Source of the DNA: Nitriliruptoraceae bacterium
Lineage (GTDB): Bacteria; Actinomycetota; Nitriliruptoria; Nitriliruptorales; Nitriliruptoraceae
Direction: 5' to 3'
Length of the DNA: 64,000 bases
NCBI GenBank assembly: GCA_018401275.1
Contig: JAGYKW010000001.1
Coordinates: 552,001-616,000 of the forward strand
This document shows positions 34,765 to 45,105 of this stretch, one piece after another. Numbering within the stretch: the first letter of the stretch is position 1; every line of letters begins with the position of its first letter. The translations under genes were made by a program, and so were the position numbers. The notes beneath the pieces are model-generated. The model was not told the origin of the DNA. It did no database searches and was given only the letters and a program-made list of their open reading frames with translations.

Positions 34765-35418
34765 ATGGACACGGCCCTGCACACCGAGCCCGGTGGCCCG
34801 TCGATCGAGCTCCGTGACGGCCCGCTGCTGCTGCGCAAGCGGTCCGTGTCCGAGATGCACAACAACGTCTACCTGCTCGCCTGCGCCGTGTCCGGCCAGG
34901 CGCTGCTCATCGACGCGGCCGACGACGCCCCGCTGATCCGGGACCTGGCGACCGGCACGCTGCCGATCGCGGTCGTGCAGACCCACGGCCACTGGGACCA
35001 CGTCCGGGCGTGGGCGGAGCTCGCGGCCGACCCTGGGCTCGAGGTCTGGGGCCATGAGGGTGACGTCGAGCTCTACCCCCATGCGCCGGACCGCCTGCTC
35101 ACCGACGGCCAGCAGGTGAAGGTCGGAGCGCTGGACGTCGAGGTGCTCCATGTCCCCGGACACACGCCCGGTTCGCTGCTCCTGCTCGTGCACGGCTCCG
35201 AGCGACCGTGGCTCGTCACCGGCGACTCGCTGTTCCCCGGCGGACCGGGCAACACGTTCGGCGACCTCGCAGCGCACGCCCAGCTGATGGATGGCCTCGA
35301 GCAGCGCGTCTTCGGCAGGCTCCCCGACGAGACGATGGTCCTGCCGGGACATGGCGACGCGACGACGCTCGGCCGCGAACGACCGCAGCTGCAGGAGTGG
35401 CGCGAACGCGGCTGGTGA
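34765..35418 (+). CDS. Metallo-beta-lactamase-fold hydrolase (glyoxalase II-like)
   Basis: This 217-aa MBL-fold protein has the metal motif VVQTHGHWDHVRAWAEL (HxHxDH variant), a further His in LHVPGHTPGSLLLLVHG, Asp in TGDSLFPGGPGNT, and PGHGDATTLGRERPQLQEW at the C-terminus. This is the usual set of a two-metal hydrolase resembling glyoxalase II. Substrate unknown. ATG at 34765 follows CGAGGAG. It is monocistronic between the uvrA promoter region and a convergent membrane protein gene; a short GAGCC/GGCTC hairpin spans both stop codons (35417-35431). Confidence 0.85.
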   Translation: MDTALHTEPGGPSIELRDGPLLLRKRSVSEMHNNVYLLACAVSGQALLIDAADDAPLIRDLATGTLPIAVVQTHGHWDHVRAWAELAADPGLEVWGHEGDVELYPHAPDRLLTDGQQVKVGALDVEVLHVPGHTPGSLLLLVHGSERPWLVTGDSLFPGGPGNTFGDLAAHAQLMDGLEQRVFGRLPDETMVLPGHGDATTLGRERPQLQEWRERGW

Positions 35419-35429
35419 GCCGGCGCGGC

Positions 35430-35798
35430 TCAGACGCTGACGACACCGATGGCAGCGGTCACGAGCACGAGTGCCGCGGCCATGCCGGTCGCCGCGAGAC
35501 GCGGGTTGCTCTCACGGCGAGCACGCCCGATGCCCACGTGGCCCGCAGCCAGCGCAGCGAGCGCGAGCACGGGGTGAGCGACCGCAACGAGGAAGCTCGC
35601 GCCGTACCACTCCCCGACCACGTAGAGGATGATGCCGACGGTCACGTGGATGTCGAGCAGCACCATCGTCAGCGACGTCAGACGGGAGACGGGTGGCGCA
35701 CCGTCGGCGGTGCGGAAGGCCAGGAACGTCGCGACCAGCAGGATGACGAACACCAGGTAGCCGACGTTCGTGTGGATCAGCTGCAGCACATCGCCCAT
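35430..35798 (-). CDS. Four-helix membrane protein with conserved-looking histidines, function unknown
   Basis: I do not recognise a family with certainty. The 122-aa protein is predicted to cross the membrane four times (about 12-29, 42-62, 68-90, 103-121). His9 and His51 lie in helices 1 and 2, His75 and His87 in helix 3 (VLLDIHVTVG, AVAHPVLALA, AAGHVG), positions that could bind haem as in small cytochrome b-like or DUF420-type bundles. GGAGG lies 6 nt before the ATG. It has its own -10 TACGCT (35831-35826) within the 47-nt gap after uvrB. Haem binding is an inference from His placement only. Confidence 0.65.
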   Translation of the reverse strand: MGDVLQLIHTNVGYLVFVILLVATFLAFRTADGAPPVSRLTSLTMVLLDIHVTVGIILYVVGEWYGASFLVAVAHPVLALAALAAGHVGIGRARRESNPRLAATGMAAALVLVTAAIGVVSV

Positions 35799-35845
35799 GT
35801 CATGCCTCCGAAGGGTGAGATGACCAGCGTAGTCCGCCCGCCACG

Positions 35846-37920
<2,075 letters not shown>

Positions 37921-37924
<4 letters not shown>

Positions 37925-38592
37925 CGGGGCTCCCCCGTCTCGGGTGCCCCGTCCGCGCCATCGGTCGCGTCGGAGGCTTCGGCCGCGCCGGCCGCTGCGT
38001 GGAGGACCGCGAGCAGCCGCGCCGCGTGCGACGCCAGCGCAGCACGATCCCCGTCGTTGACCACGACATGGTCGGCCACCGCACGCCGCGTCGCATCATC
38101 GGCCTGAGCCGCCATGCGATCGCGCGCACCTGCCTCCGTCATCCCACGCTCACGCACGAGCCGCGCGACGCGGTCCTCTGTCGGCGCCTCGACCACGACG
38201 ACGACGTCGACGCGAGCGTGCCCGCCGGTCTCGACGAGGAGCGGATGCTCGACGACCGCGACGCTCGGTCGGTCGGCGCGGACCCTGAGTGCCTCCAGGT
38301 CAGCGTCGACACCGGCCCGGATGCACGGATGGGTGATCGCCTCGAGGTCCCGGCGCGCGTCGGCATCGACGAAGACCAGTGCTGCGAGCGCGGGACGATC
38401 GAGCGAACCGTCGGCTGCGAGGACCTCGGTACCGAAGCGATCGACGATCGCCGCCAGCCCCGCGGTGCCCGGCGCGACGCAGCGCCGCGCGACCTCATCG
38501 GCATCGACGACCGGAAGACCGAGCGCGGCCAGTTCGGTCGCCAGGGACGACTTGCCGCTCCCGATGCCGCCCGTGAGTCCGACGACGAGCAC
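37921..38592 (-). CDS. coaE: Dephospho-CoA kinase
   Basis: CoaE carries out the last step of coenzyme A synthesis. The 223-aa protein begins [20 protein letters not shown] with the P-loop, then [29 protein letters not shown] and [11 protein letters not shown], as in the family. Its last 25 residues are an Ala/Gly/Asp-rich tail. A GTG start at 38592 fits because the P-loop must be near the N-terminus; an in-frame frame extension of 77 codons upstream is Arg/Pro-rich shadow sequence. It starts 31 nt after rpsA and overlaps uvrB by 4 nt. Confidence 0.94.
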
Positions 38593-38623
38593 GCCACTGG
38601 CCTCCCGGCCCGCGTGGGGCCCG

Positions 38624-40096
38624 TCAGGACTGCTGGGGCTCGTCGTCCGACACGGTCTCGGGCGCGGCCTCGACCGGCTCGGCCTCCGGGGCCGGCTCCG
38701 GGGTCGGCTCAGGCGCTGGCTCCGGGGTCGGCTCAGGCGCCGGCTCCGGCGCGGGCGCGGTGCTGGCCGCGAGACCCGCCGAGGCGAGCGCAGCTGCCAT
38801 CGCACTCGTGCCGGTGTCGCCATCGTCCGAACCCGCGGTGTACGCGGCCTTCGGCGCCTCGTCCTCGATCGGTGCGGACGGCGCGGCAGCGCTGGAGCTC
38901 TGGCTCGGGCTCGAGGACTGCTCCGACGCCTGCTTGAGCGAGAGGCTCACGCGGCGGCGGACGCTGTCGACATCGATGACGCGGACCTCGACCTTGTCGC
39001 CCACGTTGACGACGGCCTCAGGGACCTCGACGTGCTGGTCCGAGAGTTCCGAGATGTGCACCAGGCCCTCGATGCCGTCGGCCACCTTGACGAAGGCACC
39101 GAACGGGACGAGCTTGGTGACCTCACCCGACACGACCGAGTTGAGGTCGTGCTCACGCGCGAAGCGGGCCCACGGGTCCTCCTGCGTGTTCTTGAGCGAC
39201 AGGCTGACACGCTCGCGCTGCAGGTCGACGTCCAGGACCTCGACCTCGACCTCGTCGCCGACCTCGACGACCTCCGACGGGTGGTCGATGTGCTTCCACG
39301 ACAGCTCCGAGACGTGCACGAGACCGTCGACACCGCCGAGGTCCACGAACGCTCCGAAGTTGACGATCGACGACACGACACCAGCACGCACCTCGCCCGG
39401 CTTCAGCGAGTTGAGGAAGTCGTTGCGGAACTCGCTCTGCGTCTCCTCGAGGAACTTGCGGCGCGAGAGGACGACGTTGTTGCGGTTGCGGTCGAGCTCG
39501 ATGATCTTGCACTCGAGCGTCTGACCGATGAACGGCGTCAGGTCACGGACACGGCGCATCTCGACGAGCGATGCCGGGAGGAACCCGCGCAGACCGATGT
39601 CGACGATGAGGCCACCCTTGACGACCTCGATGACGGTGCCCTGGACCGTGCGGTCCTCGGTGTAGATGCGCTCGATCGAGCCCCACGCGGCCTCGTACTG
39701 GGCGCGCTTCTTCGAGAGCACGAGCCGACCGAGCTCGTCCTCACGGTTCATGATGAGCGCCGACACGACATCACCGACCTGGACGATGGTCTTCGGGTCG
39801 ACGTCCGCCTTGATCGAGAGCTCGCGGACCGGGATGACCCCTTCGGACTTCCAGCCGATGTCGAGCAGGACCTCATCAGGATCGATCTTGACGACGACGC
39901 CCTCGATGACGCGGCCCTCCTCCATCGCCTGGACGGAGGACTCGAGCGCAGCCTCGAACTCGGCGTCGGTCAGGTCGTTGTCGACGATGACATCGCCGGA
40001 CGAGGTCAAGGTGCCGCCGGGCTGGTCCAGCACCACCGGGAAGGCGGCCGGCTCGGGCGTGGCGGGGGCGTCGGGGGTCGTAGGGGTCTCGGACAT
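38624..40096 (-). CDS. rpsA: 30S ribosomal protein S1
   Basis: S1 helps the ribosome bind mRNA. The 490-aa protein has four S1 OB domains, at about 60-125, 145-210, 230-300 and 315-385; the last two end with RVSLSLKNTQEDPW and RVSLSLKQASEQ. This four-domain form is typical of Gram-positive bacteria. After 395 comes a low-complexity tail of PEPTPEPAPE repeats encoded by a 24-nt unit near 38695-38750. A -10 TAGGCT (40213-40208) gives a leader of about 105 nt that begins with a strong hairpin (40175-40200). It is divergent from tag. Confidence 0.97.
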   Translation of the reverse strand: MSETPTTPDAPATPEPAAFPVVLDQPGGTLTSSGDVIVDNDLTDAEFEAALESSVQAMEEGRVIEGVVVKIDPDEVLLDIGWKSEGVIPVRELSIKADVDPKTIVQVGDVVSALIMNREDELGRLVLSKKRAQYEAAWGSIERIYTEDRTVQGTVIEVVKGGLIVDIGLRGFLPASLVEMRRVRDLTPFIGQTLECKIIELDRNRNNVVLSRRKFLEETQSEFRNDFLNSLKPGEVRAGVVSSIVNFGAFVDLGGVDGLVHVSELSWKHIDHPSEVVEVGDEVEVEVLDVDLQRERVSLSLKNTQEDPWARFAREHDLNSVVSGEVTKLVPFGAFVKVADGIEGLVHISELSDQHVEVPEAVVNVGDKVEVRVIDVDSVRRRVSLSLKQASEQSSSPSQSSSAAAPSAPIEDEAPKAAYTAGSDDGDTGTSAMAAALASAGLAASTAPAPEPAPEPTPEPAPEPTPEPAPEAEPVEAAPETVSDDEPQQS

Positions 40097-40174
40097 CGGT
40101 GTCGGGTCTCTTCGGTCAGGTCCGGTCGGTGTCGCAGCCGGTGGCCACGACGGAACGGTCGGGGATCAAGGGGA

Positions 40175-40200
40175 CGCTCAGGGCGAGGCGCCTCTGAGCG
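40175..40200 (-). promoter_or_regulatory. Hairpin at the predicted 5' end of the rpsA leader
   Basis: CGCTCAG-GGCG-AGG-CGCC-T-CTGAGCG folds into an 11-bp stem with a 3-nt loop and one bulged base. With transcription starting near 40201, it would form the first 26 nt of the rpsA mRNA. Such a structure could be an autoregulatory S1 site or a stability element. Function is inferred. Confidence 0.5.
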
Positions 40201-40207
40201 CGATAGG

Positions 40208-40217
40208 AGCCTAGCGT
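40208..40217. promoter_or_regulatory. Overlapping divergent -10 boxes for rpsA (-) and tag (+)
   Basis: AGCCTAGCGT contains TAGGCT on the minus strand (40213-40208) and TAGCGT on the plus strand (40212-40217). They share the central TA, so the two start sites point away from one another from a single opened region. Confidence 0.5.
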
Positions 40218-40254
40218 GGGTGCTGAGGACACGCGACGGACGGGCGAGCGCAGC

Positions 40255-40887
40255 ATGATCGGGACAGGAGTGGCGCCCGACCTCGTGCGCGGCACGGACG
40301 GACGTGCTCGCTGCTGGTGGGCGGTCGACCACGCCCTCCTGGAGTCCTACCACGACCACGAATGGGGCCGAGGAGCACGGGATGAGACCGGCCTGTTCGA
40401 GCGGCTGAGCCTCGAGGCCTTCCAGGCCGGCCTGAGCTGGTGGCTGGTGCTCCAGCGGCGGGAGGCGCTCCGACGTGCCTTCGCCGCGTTCGAGCCGGCC
40501 GCCGTGGCCCGCCTGACCGCAGTCGACGTCGAGCGCATCCTTGCGTTGCCCGGGGTCATCCGCAACCGCGCGAAGGTCGAGGCCGTGATCGCCAACGCCC
40601 GGGTCCTCACAGGACTGCACGCCGCAGGGTCCGGTCTCGCTGCCGTCACTGCCGAGGTGATCGCCACGGCGCCGATCCCGGCGACGCCCCGACCGCGGCG
40701 ACGTGCGGACGTCGCTTCGAGCAGCGCGACGTCGATCGCGCTCGCTCGCCACCTGCGCGTGCTCGGTTGGCGCTTCGTCGGTCCGGTCACGGCGTATGCC
40801 TACCTCCAGGCTGCCGGATGGATCGACGATCATCTGGCCGGCTGCCACGTGCAGCTCGCACCGGGTCCGGGATCGGCGCTCCGGTAG
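40255..40887 (+). CDS. tag: DNA-3-methyladenine glycosylase I
   Basis: Tag removes 3-methyladenine from alkylated DNA. The 210-aa protein has the family start CWWAVDHALLESYHDHEWGR, LSLEAFQAGLSWWLVLQRRE and GVIRNRAKVEAVIANARVL, and at the C-terminus LGWRFVGPVTAYAYLQAAGW with DDHLAGCHV supplying zinc-binding candidates. ATG at 40255 gives a normal N-terminus; an in-frame GTG 13 codons upstream is possible. It is divergent from rpsA. A further TAGGGT box at 40885-40890 overlaps its stop codon and may serve the next gene. Confidence 0.92.
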   Translation: MIGTGVAPDLVRGTDGRARCWWAVDHALLESYHDHEWGRGARDETGLFERLSLEAFQAGLSWWLVLQRREALRRAFAAFEPAAVARLTAVDVERILALPGVIRNRAKVEAVIANARVLTGLHAAGSGLAAVTAEVIATAPIPATPRPRRRADVASSSATSIALARHLRVLGWRFVGPVTAYAYLQAAGWIDDHLAGCHVQLAPGPGSALR

Positions 40888-40918
40888 GGTCATCCGCTCA
40901 GCGCACGGGTGAGGGACG

Positions 40919-41335
40919 ATGGCGGGCGACGGACTGCTGCGACGTCTCCGGAGACGTCGCATCGACCCCGAGGGCCTCATCGGGCTCCCCGACTCCCACC
41001 CGAAGCGTGGACTCATCGCCGAACCCGTGCGCGTCGCCCGCATCGAGCATGCGGACACCGAGCAGCTGGAGGACGGCACGCTGCGGGTCACGTTCCTCGT
41101 CGAGGTCCGGGCCGCCGATGAGGCCCGCTGCCCTGCGGTCGCCGTCGAGGCCCGCATCTCGGGGCCGGAGCGAGAGCGCACGGTCAGCGGGGCCACCGAC
41201 CTCCTGGGTCGGATCCGATTCCGGATGGCCGGACCCGCGGGCTCGTACCGGCTCGAGGTGCTCGATGTCGCCGCCGGCGGGCTGGACTGGGACGCCGAGA
41301 CGGGTGCAGGACCGCTCGTCGTCGAGACCACGTGA
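40919..41335 (+). CDS. Unknown protein with an Ig/transthyretin-like beta pattern
   Basis: I do not recognise this 138-aa protein. It starts with a basic stretch ([14 protein letters not shown]), then alternates strands: TLRVTFLVEVRAADEA, AVAVEARISGPERERTVSGA, TDLLGRIRFRMAGPAGSYRLEVLDVAAGGLDWD. This last pattern (Thr-Asp, Gly, aromatic, Gly-Ser-Tyr) resembles beta-sandwich domains of the carboxypeptidase-regulatory or Ig type. No signal peptide or membrane segment. GAGGGACG precedes the ATG, and a -10 TAGGGT lies 29 nt upstream. Its stop overlaps the next start, so it is coupled to the DUF3152 protein. Confidence 0.65.
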   Translation: MAGDGLLRRLRRRRIDPEGLIGLPDSHPKRGLIAEPVRVARIEHADTEQLEDGTLRVTFLVEVRAADEARCPAVAVEARISGPERERTVSGATDLLGRIRFRMAGPAGSYRLEVLDVAAGGLDWDAETGAGPLVVETT

Positions 41336-42129
41336 TGCGCCGCACGCTCGGCCTCGTGCTGGCGCTCCCAGCCGCACTGGTGCTCCTCGGTGGCGAGGTG
41401 TCGCCCGCTGTCGAGGAGTCGGTCGAGCGGTCCGCCGAACAGCTCGTCGTGGCGAGCGCGCCCGCTGGACCGACCACCACGCTGCCGGACCGAGCCGTCG
41501 CGATCGCGACACCGACTGCTCCCGAGCCCGACGTCGGACCACCGGCCGGAGGGACCGGGGACCGCTCGGAGCCCGCCACCGACGACAGCACCCGGGCTGC
41601 CTCTGAACAGGCGGACACAGGATTCGTCGTGGCGAGGGTCCCCGATGCCGGTGGCGTCGCCGGGAGCGGTCCGCGCTGGCGCTACACGGTGGAGGTCGAC
41701 CCCGCGACGGGACTCGATGCTGACGACGTCGCCCGCCAGGTCCGCGAGGCCCTGCACGACGAGCGCTCATGGGCCCGTGATCGGACGCTCGAGCAGGTCG
41801 CCGAACCGGCGCGGGCCCGCATCCGCGTCGTGGTCGCGACCCCGGAGACGGTCGATGCCCTGTGCGCGCGCGCCGGCCTGCGCACCGCGGGCATCTACAG
41901 CTGCTGGAACGGACGCTTCGCGGCGCTCAACGCCTGGCGGTGGGAGGTCGGCGCGGACGGCTTCCCCGACATCACGACCTACCGCACCTACCTCATCAAC
42001 CACGAGGTCGGCCACGGCCTCGGCTACGGCCACCTCGGCTGTCCGGCGACCGGCGAACCGGCGCCCGTGATGATGCAGCAGTCCAAGGGACTCGCTGACT
42101 GCGTCGCCAACGGCTGGCCCTACCCCTGA
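41335..42129 (+). CDS. Secreted or membrane-anchored DUF3152 putative metalloprotease
   Basis: This 264-aa protein has an N-terminal hydrophobic segment (LGLVLALPAALVLLGGEV), a Pro/Thr-rich linker (about 45-95), and a DUF3152 domain. The zinc signature HEVGHGLGYGH is at 223-233 (HExxHxxxxxH, metzincin-like), followed by CPATGEPAPVMMQQSKG and DCVANGWPYP, the family C-terminus. Cys178, Cys190, Cys236 and Cys256 could form disulfides outside the cell. The start is ATG at 41335 in the TGATG overlap with the preceding gene; a GTG one codon earlier is also possible. Substrate is unknown. Confidence 0.8.
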   Translation: MRRTLGLVLALPAALVLLGGEVSPAVEESVERSAEQLVVASAPAGPTTTLPDRAVAIATPTAPEPDVGPPAGGTGDRSEPATDDSTRAASEQADTGFVVARVPDAGGVAGSGPRWRYTVEVDPATGLDADDVARQVREALHDERSWARDRTLEQVAEPARARIRVVVATPETVDALCARAGLRTAGIYSCWNGRFAALNAWRWEVGADGFPDITTYRTYLINHEVGHGLGYGHLGCPATGEPAPVMMQQSKGLADCVANGWPYP

Positions 42130-42140
42130 CGTCCCTGACT

Positions 42141-42181
42141 CCCCACGCACAGGCCCGTGCACGAGGGACGCGTGCATGGGG
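42141..42181. terminator. Possible bidirectional terminator between DUF3152 gene and polA
   Basis: CCCCACGCAC (42141-42150) pairs with GTGCATGGGG (42172-42181) with one mismatch around a 21-nt loop, in the 70-nt gap between the convergent stops. There is no T run. Confidence 0.35.
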
Positions 42182-42199
42182 TTCTCGTGCGTCGACCTG

Positions 42200-44968
42200 T
42201 CAGTGCTTCTGTGCGTCGAACCAGGTCGTGCCGTACGCGGTGTCGACCTCGAGCGGCACGCGCAGGTCGGCGACGTTCGCGAGTGCCCCGACGGTCAGCC
42301 CCAGGACCTCGTCCTCCTCACCGGCGACGACCTCGACGATGACCTCGTCGTGGACCTGCAGGATCTGACGCGAACGGACGCCGGCCGCGGTCAACGCCCG
42401 GTCGAGCGCGATCATCGCGAGCTTGATGATGTCAGCGGCCGTGCCCTGGATCGGCGCGTTGAGCGCCATGCGTTCCGCGATCTGCCGTCGGTTGCGGTCG
42501 CCCGACGTGAGGTCGGGCAGGTAGCGACGACGACCGTAGAGCGTGCTCGTGTGACCCTCGCGGGTCGCGCGCGCGACGACGTCGTCGAGGTAGGTGCGCA
42601 CGCCGGGGAAACGTTCGTCGTAGGCGTCGACGATCGCCTGCGCCTCCGCTCCGGGGATCCCGAGCTGCCGGGCGAGACCGAACGCGGTCAGTCCGTACGC
42701 GAGTCCGTAGTTCACGGCCTTCGCACGGTCGCGCGTCGTCGAGTCCACCGCGTCGAGCTCGAGGTCGAACAGGCGCGCAGCCGTCGTCGCGTGCACGTCC
42801 TCGCCGGCGGCGAACGCTTCGAGCAGCCCCTGGTCCTCGGAGAGGTGCGCGAGGATGCGCAGCTCGATCTGGGAGTAGTCAGCGACGAGCAACGTGGCGT
42901 ATCCCTCCCCCGTCACGAACGCGCGCCGCACCGCACGACCCTCGGGCCGACGCACCGGGATGTTCTGCAGGTTCGGGTTCGACGAGGACAGGCGGCCGGT
43001 CGCTGCGATCGTCTGCGACAGTGTCGTGTGGATCCTGCGGGTGCGGGCGTTGACCAGCGGCGGCAGCGCGTCGACGTAGGTCGAGAGCAGCTTGGAGACC
43101 TCGCGCCACTCGAGCACGGCGCCGACGATCGGGTGCTCGACCGCGAGGTCGGCCAGCGCCGCCGCGTCGGTCGAGTGGCCCGTCTTGGTCCGTCGCGTCC
43201 GCGGCAGACCGAGCTCGTCGAACAGCACGACCTGCAGCTGCTGGCTCGACCCGACGTTGAACTCCCGCCCCGCGTGCCGATGGACCTCGGCCGCGAGCTC
43301 ATCCACGCGCACCGTGAGCTCGCCATGCAGCTGCGTGAGCACCGCGACGTCGACCGCGATACCGGCATCCTCGATGTCCGCGAGGACACGGGCGAGCGGC
43401 AGCTCGATGTCGTCGTGCACGGCACGCAGCCCCTGCTCGTCGAGAGCAGCCTCCAGCAGCGGCGCGAGCTCGAGCAGGTCGGCGGCCGCGAGTCCGACCC
43501 CCACCCAGGCGTCCCCGTCGACGTCGAGATCGAGACGGCCCTCCCGGTCCGCTCCTGCACCACCGGCCGCGTCACGTCCCAGGTGTGCGGGCACGAGCGC
43601 GGCGAGCGAATGGTCCCGCAGGTCCGGCGCGAGCAGGTAGCCGGCGAGCAGGGCGTCGAGCGCGATGCCATCGATGACCCGTGAGTCCTCGCCCCGCATG
43701 CCACCGAACGCCTGATGCAGCCGCTTCGCGTCGTGCACGACGAGCCGTCGCTGCGGGTCGGCGAGCAGCGCGTCGAACGCAGCACTTGCTCCCGGGGCGC
43801 ACAGCTCGGACGGCGCGACGATGGGGGCGCTCCCTGCCGCCGCGAGCCCGACCCGCAGCAGCATCGTGTCCGGCGGGCTGCCCGACGTCACGATGGCGAG
43901 CGCGACCGTCGCGGGCGCACGCTCGAGCCAGCTCGCGAGCGTGGCCCCATCGGCGAGGACCGGCGCAGAGCCGGCGGCATCGGACGGCGCGGACGTGCTG
44001 GACGCAGAGGTCGGCGCAGCGGCGGACACGGCGGCGGATCCCTCAGGACCTCCTGCCTCCGCGTCGCTCTCACCGAGCAGCTCCCGCCGGACCCGCGCGC
44101 CGAGCGTGCGGAGCTCGAGCTCGCTGAACAGCGCGGTGAACGCGTCACCATCGACCTCACGGCGCACGAGATCGGCGGTACCCACCCCGACGGCCACGTC
44201 GCGGCGCAACGTCATCAGCGCGAGGTTGCGGTCGACGATGTCACGGTGCTCGAGCAGCATCGCCGGCACCTTCTTGCCCGGGACCTCGGCGATGCGCGCG
44301 TAGACGTCGTCGATGCTGTCGAACTCCGTCAGCAGCCGCGCTGCCGTCTTCGCGCCGACGCCCGGCACTCCGGCGAGGTTGTCCGAGCCATCGCCGCGCA
44401 GCGCGGCGAACTGCACGTAGCGGTCCGGTGGGACGCCGAAGCGCTCCTGGACGGCGGCGGGCGTCATCTCCCCGACGTCGCTGATGCCCTTGAGCGTGTA
44501 AAGGACAGTGACGTCGCCGTCGACGAGCTGCATCGCGTCCCGGTCGCCCGTCACGATGGCGACACGGTGCCCGTCGGCGACGGCCTGCGTCGCGAGCGTC
44601 GCGAGCACGTCATCGGCCTCGACGCCCGCGACCTCGACGACCGTGATCCCCAGGACGTCGAGCACCTCGTGGAGTCGGTCGATCTGGGTCCCGAGCTCAT
44701 CGGGCATCTCGTCACGTCCGGCCTTGTAGTCCGCGTAGGCGGCCGTGCGCTCCTCGTCCTCGCCGACGTCGAAGGCGACCGCGACCGCAGCCGGCTGGCG
44801 CTCGACGAGCAGCCGCACGAGCATGGAGATGAAGCCGTGGATCGCGTTGGTGAGCTCGCCCGTCGAGGTGCGGAGCGTGTCGGGGAGCGCGAAGTACGCG
44901 CGGTAGGCCAGGCTGTGACCATCGAGCAGGAGCAGCAGCGGACGTGGGTCCTGATCGGCAGCTGGCAC
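42200..44968 (-). CDS. polA: DNA polymerase I
   Basis: Pol I fills gaps in repair and removes primers. The 922-aa protein has the 5'-3' exonuclease (LLLLDGHSLAYRAYFALPD; DRDAMQLVDGDVTVLYTLKG; GDGSDNLAGVPGVGAKTAAR), an inactive central 3'-5' exonuclease-like region lacking the DxE motif, and the polymerase with motif A LLVADYSQIELRILAHLSED, motif B RDRAKAVNYGLAYGLTAFGL and motif C QVHDEVIVEV. Tyr754 in motif B stands where E. coli and Taq have Phe. A GTG start is used; a -10 TAGGCT (45069-45064) is upstream with an 11-bp tandem repeat in the leader. Confidence 0.97.
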   Translation of the reverse strand: MPAADQDPRPLLLLLDGHSLAYRAYFALPDTLRTSTGELTNAIHGFISMLVRLLVERQPAAVAVAFDVGEDEERTAAYADYKAGRDEMPDELGTQIDRLHEVLDVLGITVVEVAGVEADDVLATLATQAVADGHRVAIVTGDRDAMQLVDGDVTVLYTLKGISDVGEMTPAAVQERFGVPPDRYVQFAALRGDGSDNLAGVPGVGAKTAARLLTEFDSIDDVYARIAEVPGKKVPAMLLEHRDIVDRNLALMTLRRDVAVGVGTADLVRREVDGDAFTALFSELELRTLGARVRRELLGESDAEAGGPEGSAAVSAAAPTSASSTSAPSDAAGSAPVLADGATLASWLERAPATVALAIVTSGSPPDTMLLRVGLAAAGSAPIVAPSELCAPGASAAFDALLADPQRRLVVHDAKRLHQAFGGMRGEDSRVIDGIALDALLAGYLLAPDLRDHSLAALVPAHLGRDAAGGAGADREGRLDLDVDGDAWVGVGLAAADLLELAPLLEAALDEQGLRAVHDDIELPLARVLADIEDAGIAVDVAVLTQLHGELTVRVDELAAEVHRHAGREFNVGSSQQLQVVLFDELGLPRTRRTKTGHSTDAAALADLAVEHPIVGAVLEWREVSKLLSTYVDALPPLVNARTRRIHTTLSQTIAATGRLSSSNPNLQNIPVRRPEGRAVRRAFVTGEGYATLLVADYSQIELRILAHLSEDQGLLEAFAAGEDVHATTAARLFDLELDAVDSTTRDRAKAVNYGLAYGLTAFGLARQLGIPGAEAQAIVDAYDERFPGVRTYLDDVVARATREGHTSTLYGRRRYLPDLTSGDRNRRQIAERMALNAPIQGTAADIIKLAMIALDRALTAAGVRSRQILQVHDEVIVEVVAGEEDEVLGLTVGALANVADLRVPLEVDTAYGTTWFDAQKH

Positions 44969-45009
44969 GGCGGCGTCCTCGTCCCCTGGGGTGTGCGGCG
45001 GCTCGTGAT

Positions 45010-45031
45010 GTCCTGAGCTCGTCCTGAGCTC
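45010..45031. repeat. 11-bp tandem repeat GTCCTGAGCTC x2 in the polA leader
   Basis: Two perfect copies at 45010-45020 and 45021-45031, each containing the palindrome GAGCTC, lie between the predicted polA -10 box and the start codon. They could be a binding site or slippage DNA. Confidence 0.65.
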
Positions 45032-45105
45032 GGACGGGGTTCAGATGCGCCGGGGCGAAGGCGAGCCTACGCGGACGGCACGGGAAGGCTCGGGCGGTCC
45101 GGCGC

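Noticed and set aside
35417-35431. Hairpin GAGCC-GGCGC-GGCTC as a terminator between the MBL gene and the membrane protein
   Set aside because: Only five base pairs, overlaps both stop codons and has no T run; expected often in such GC-rich DNA.
44000-44100. Active 3'-5' exonuclease in DNA polymerase I
   Set aside because: The central region lacks the DxE and later Asp motifs; it is an inactive remnant as in Taq and mycobacteria.
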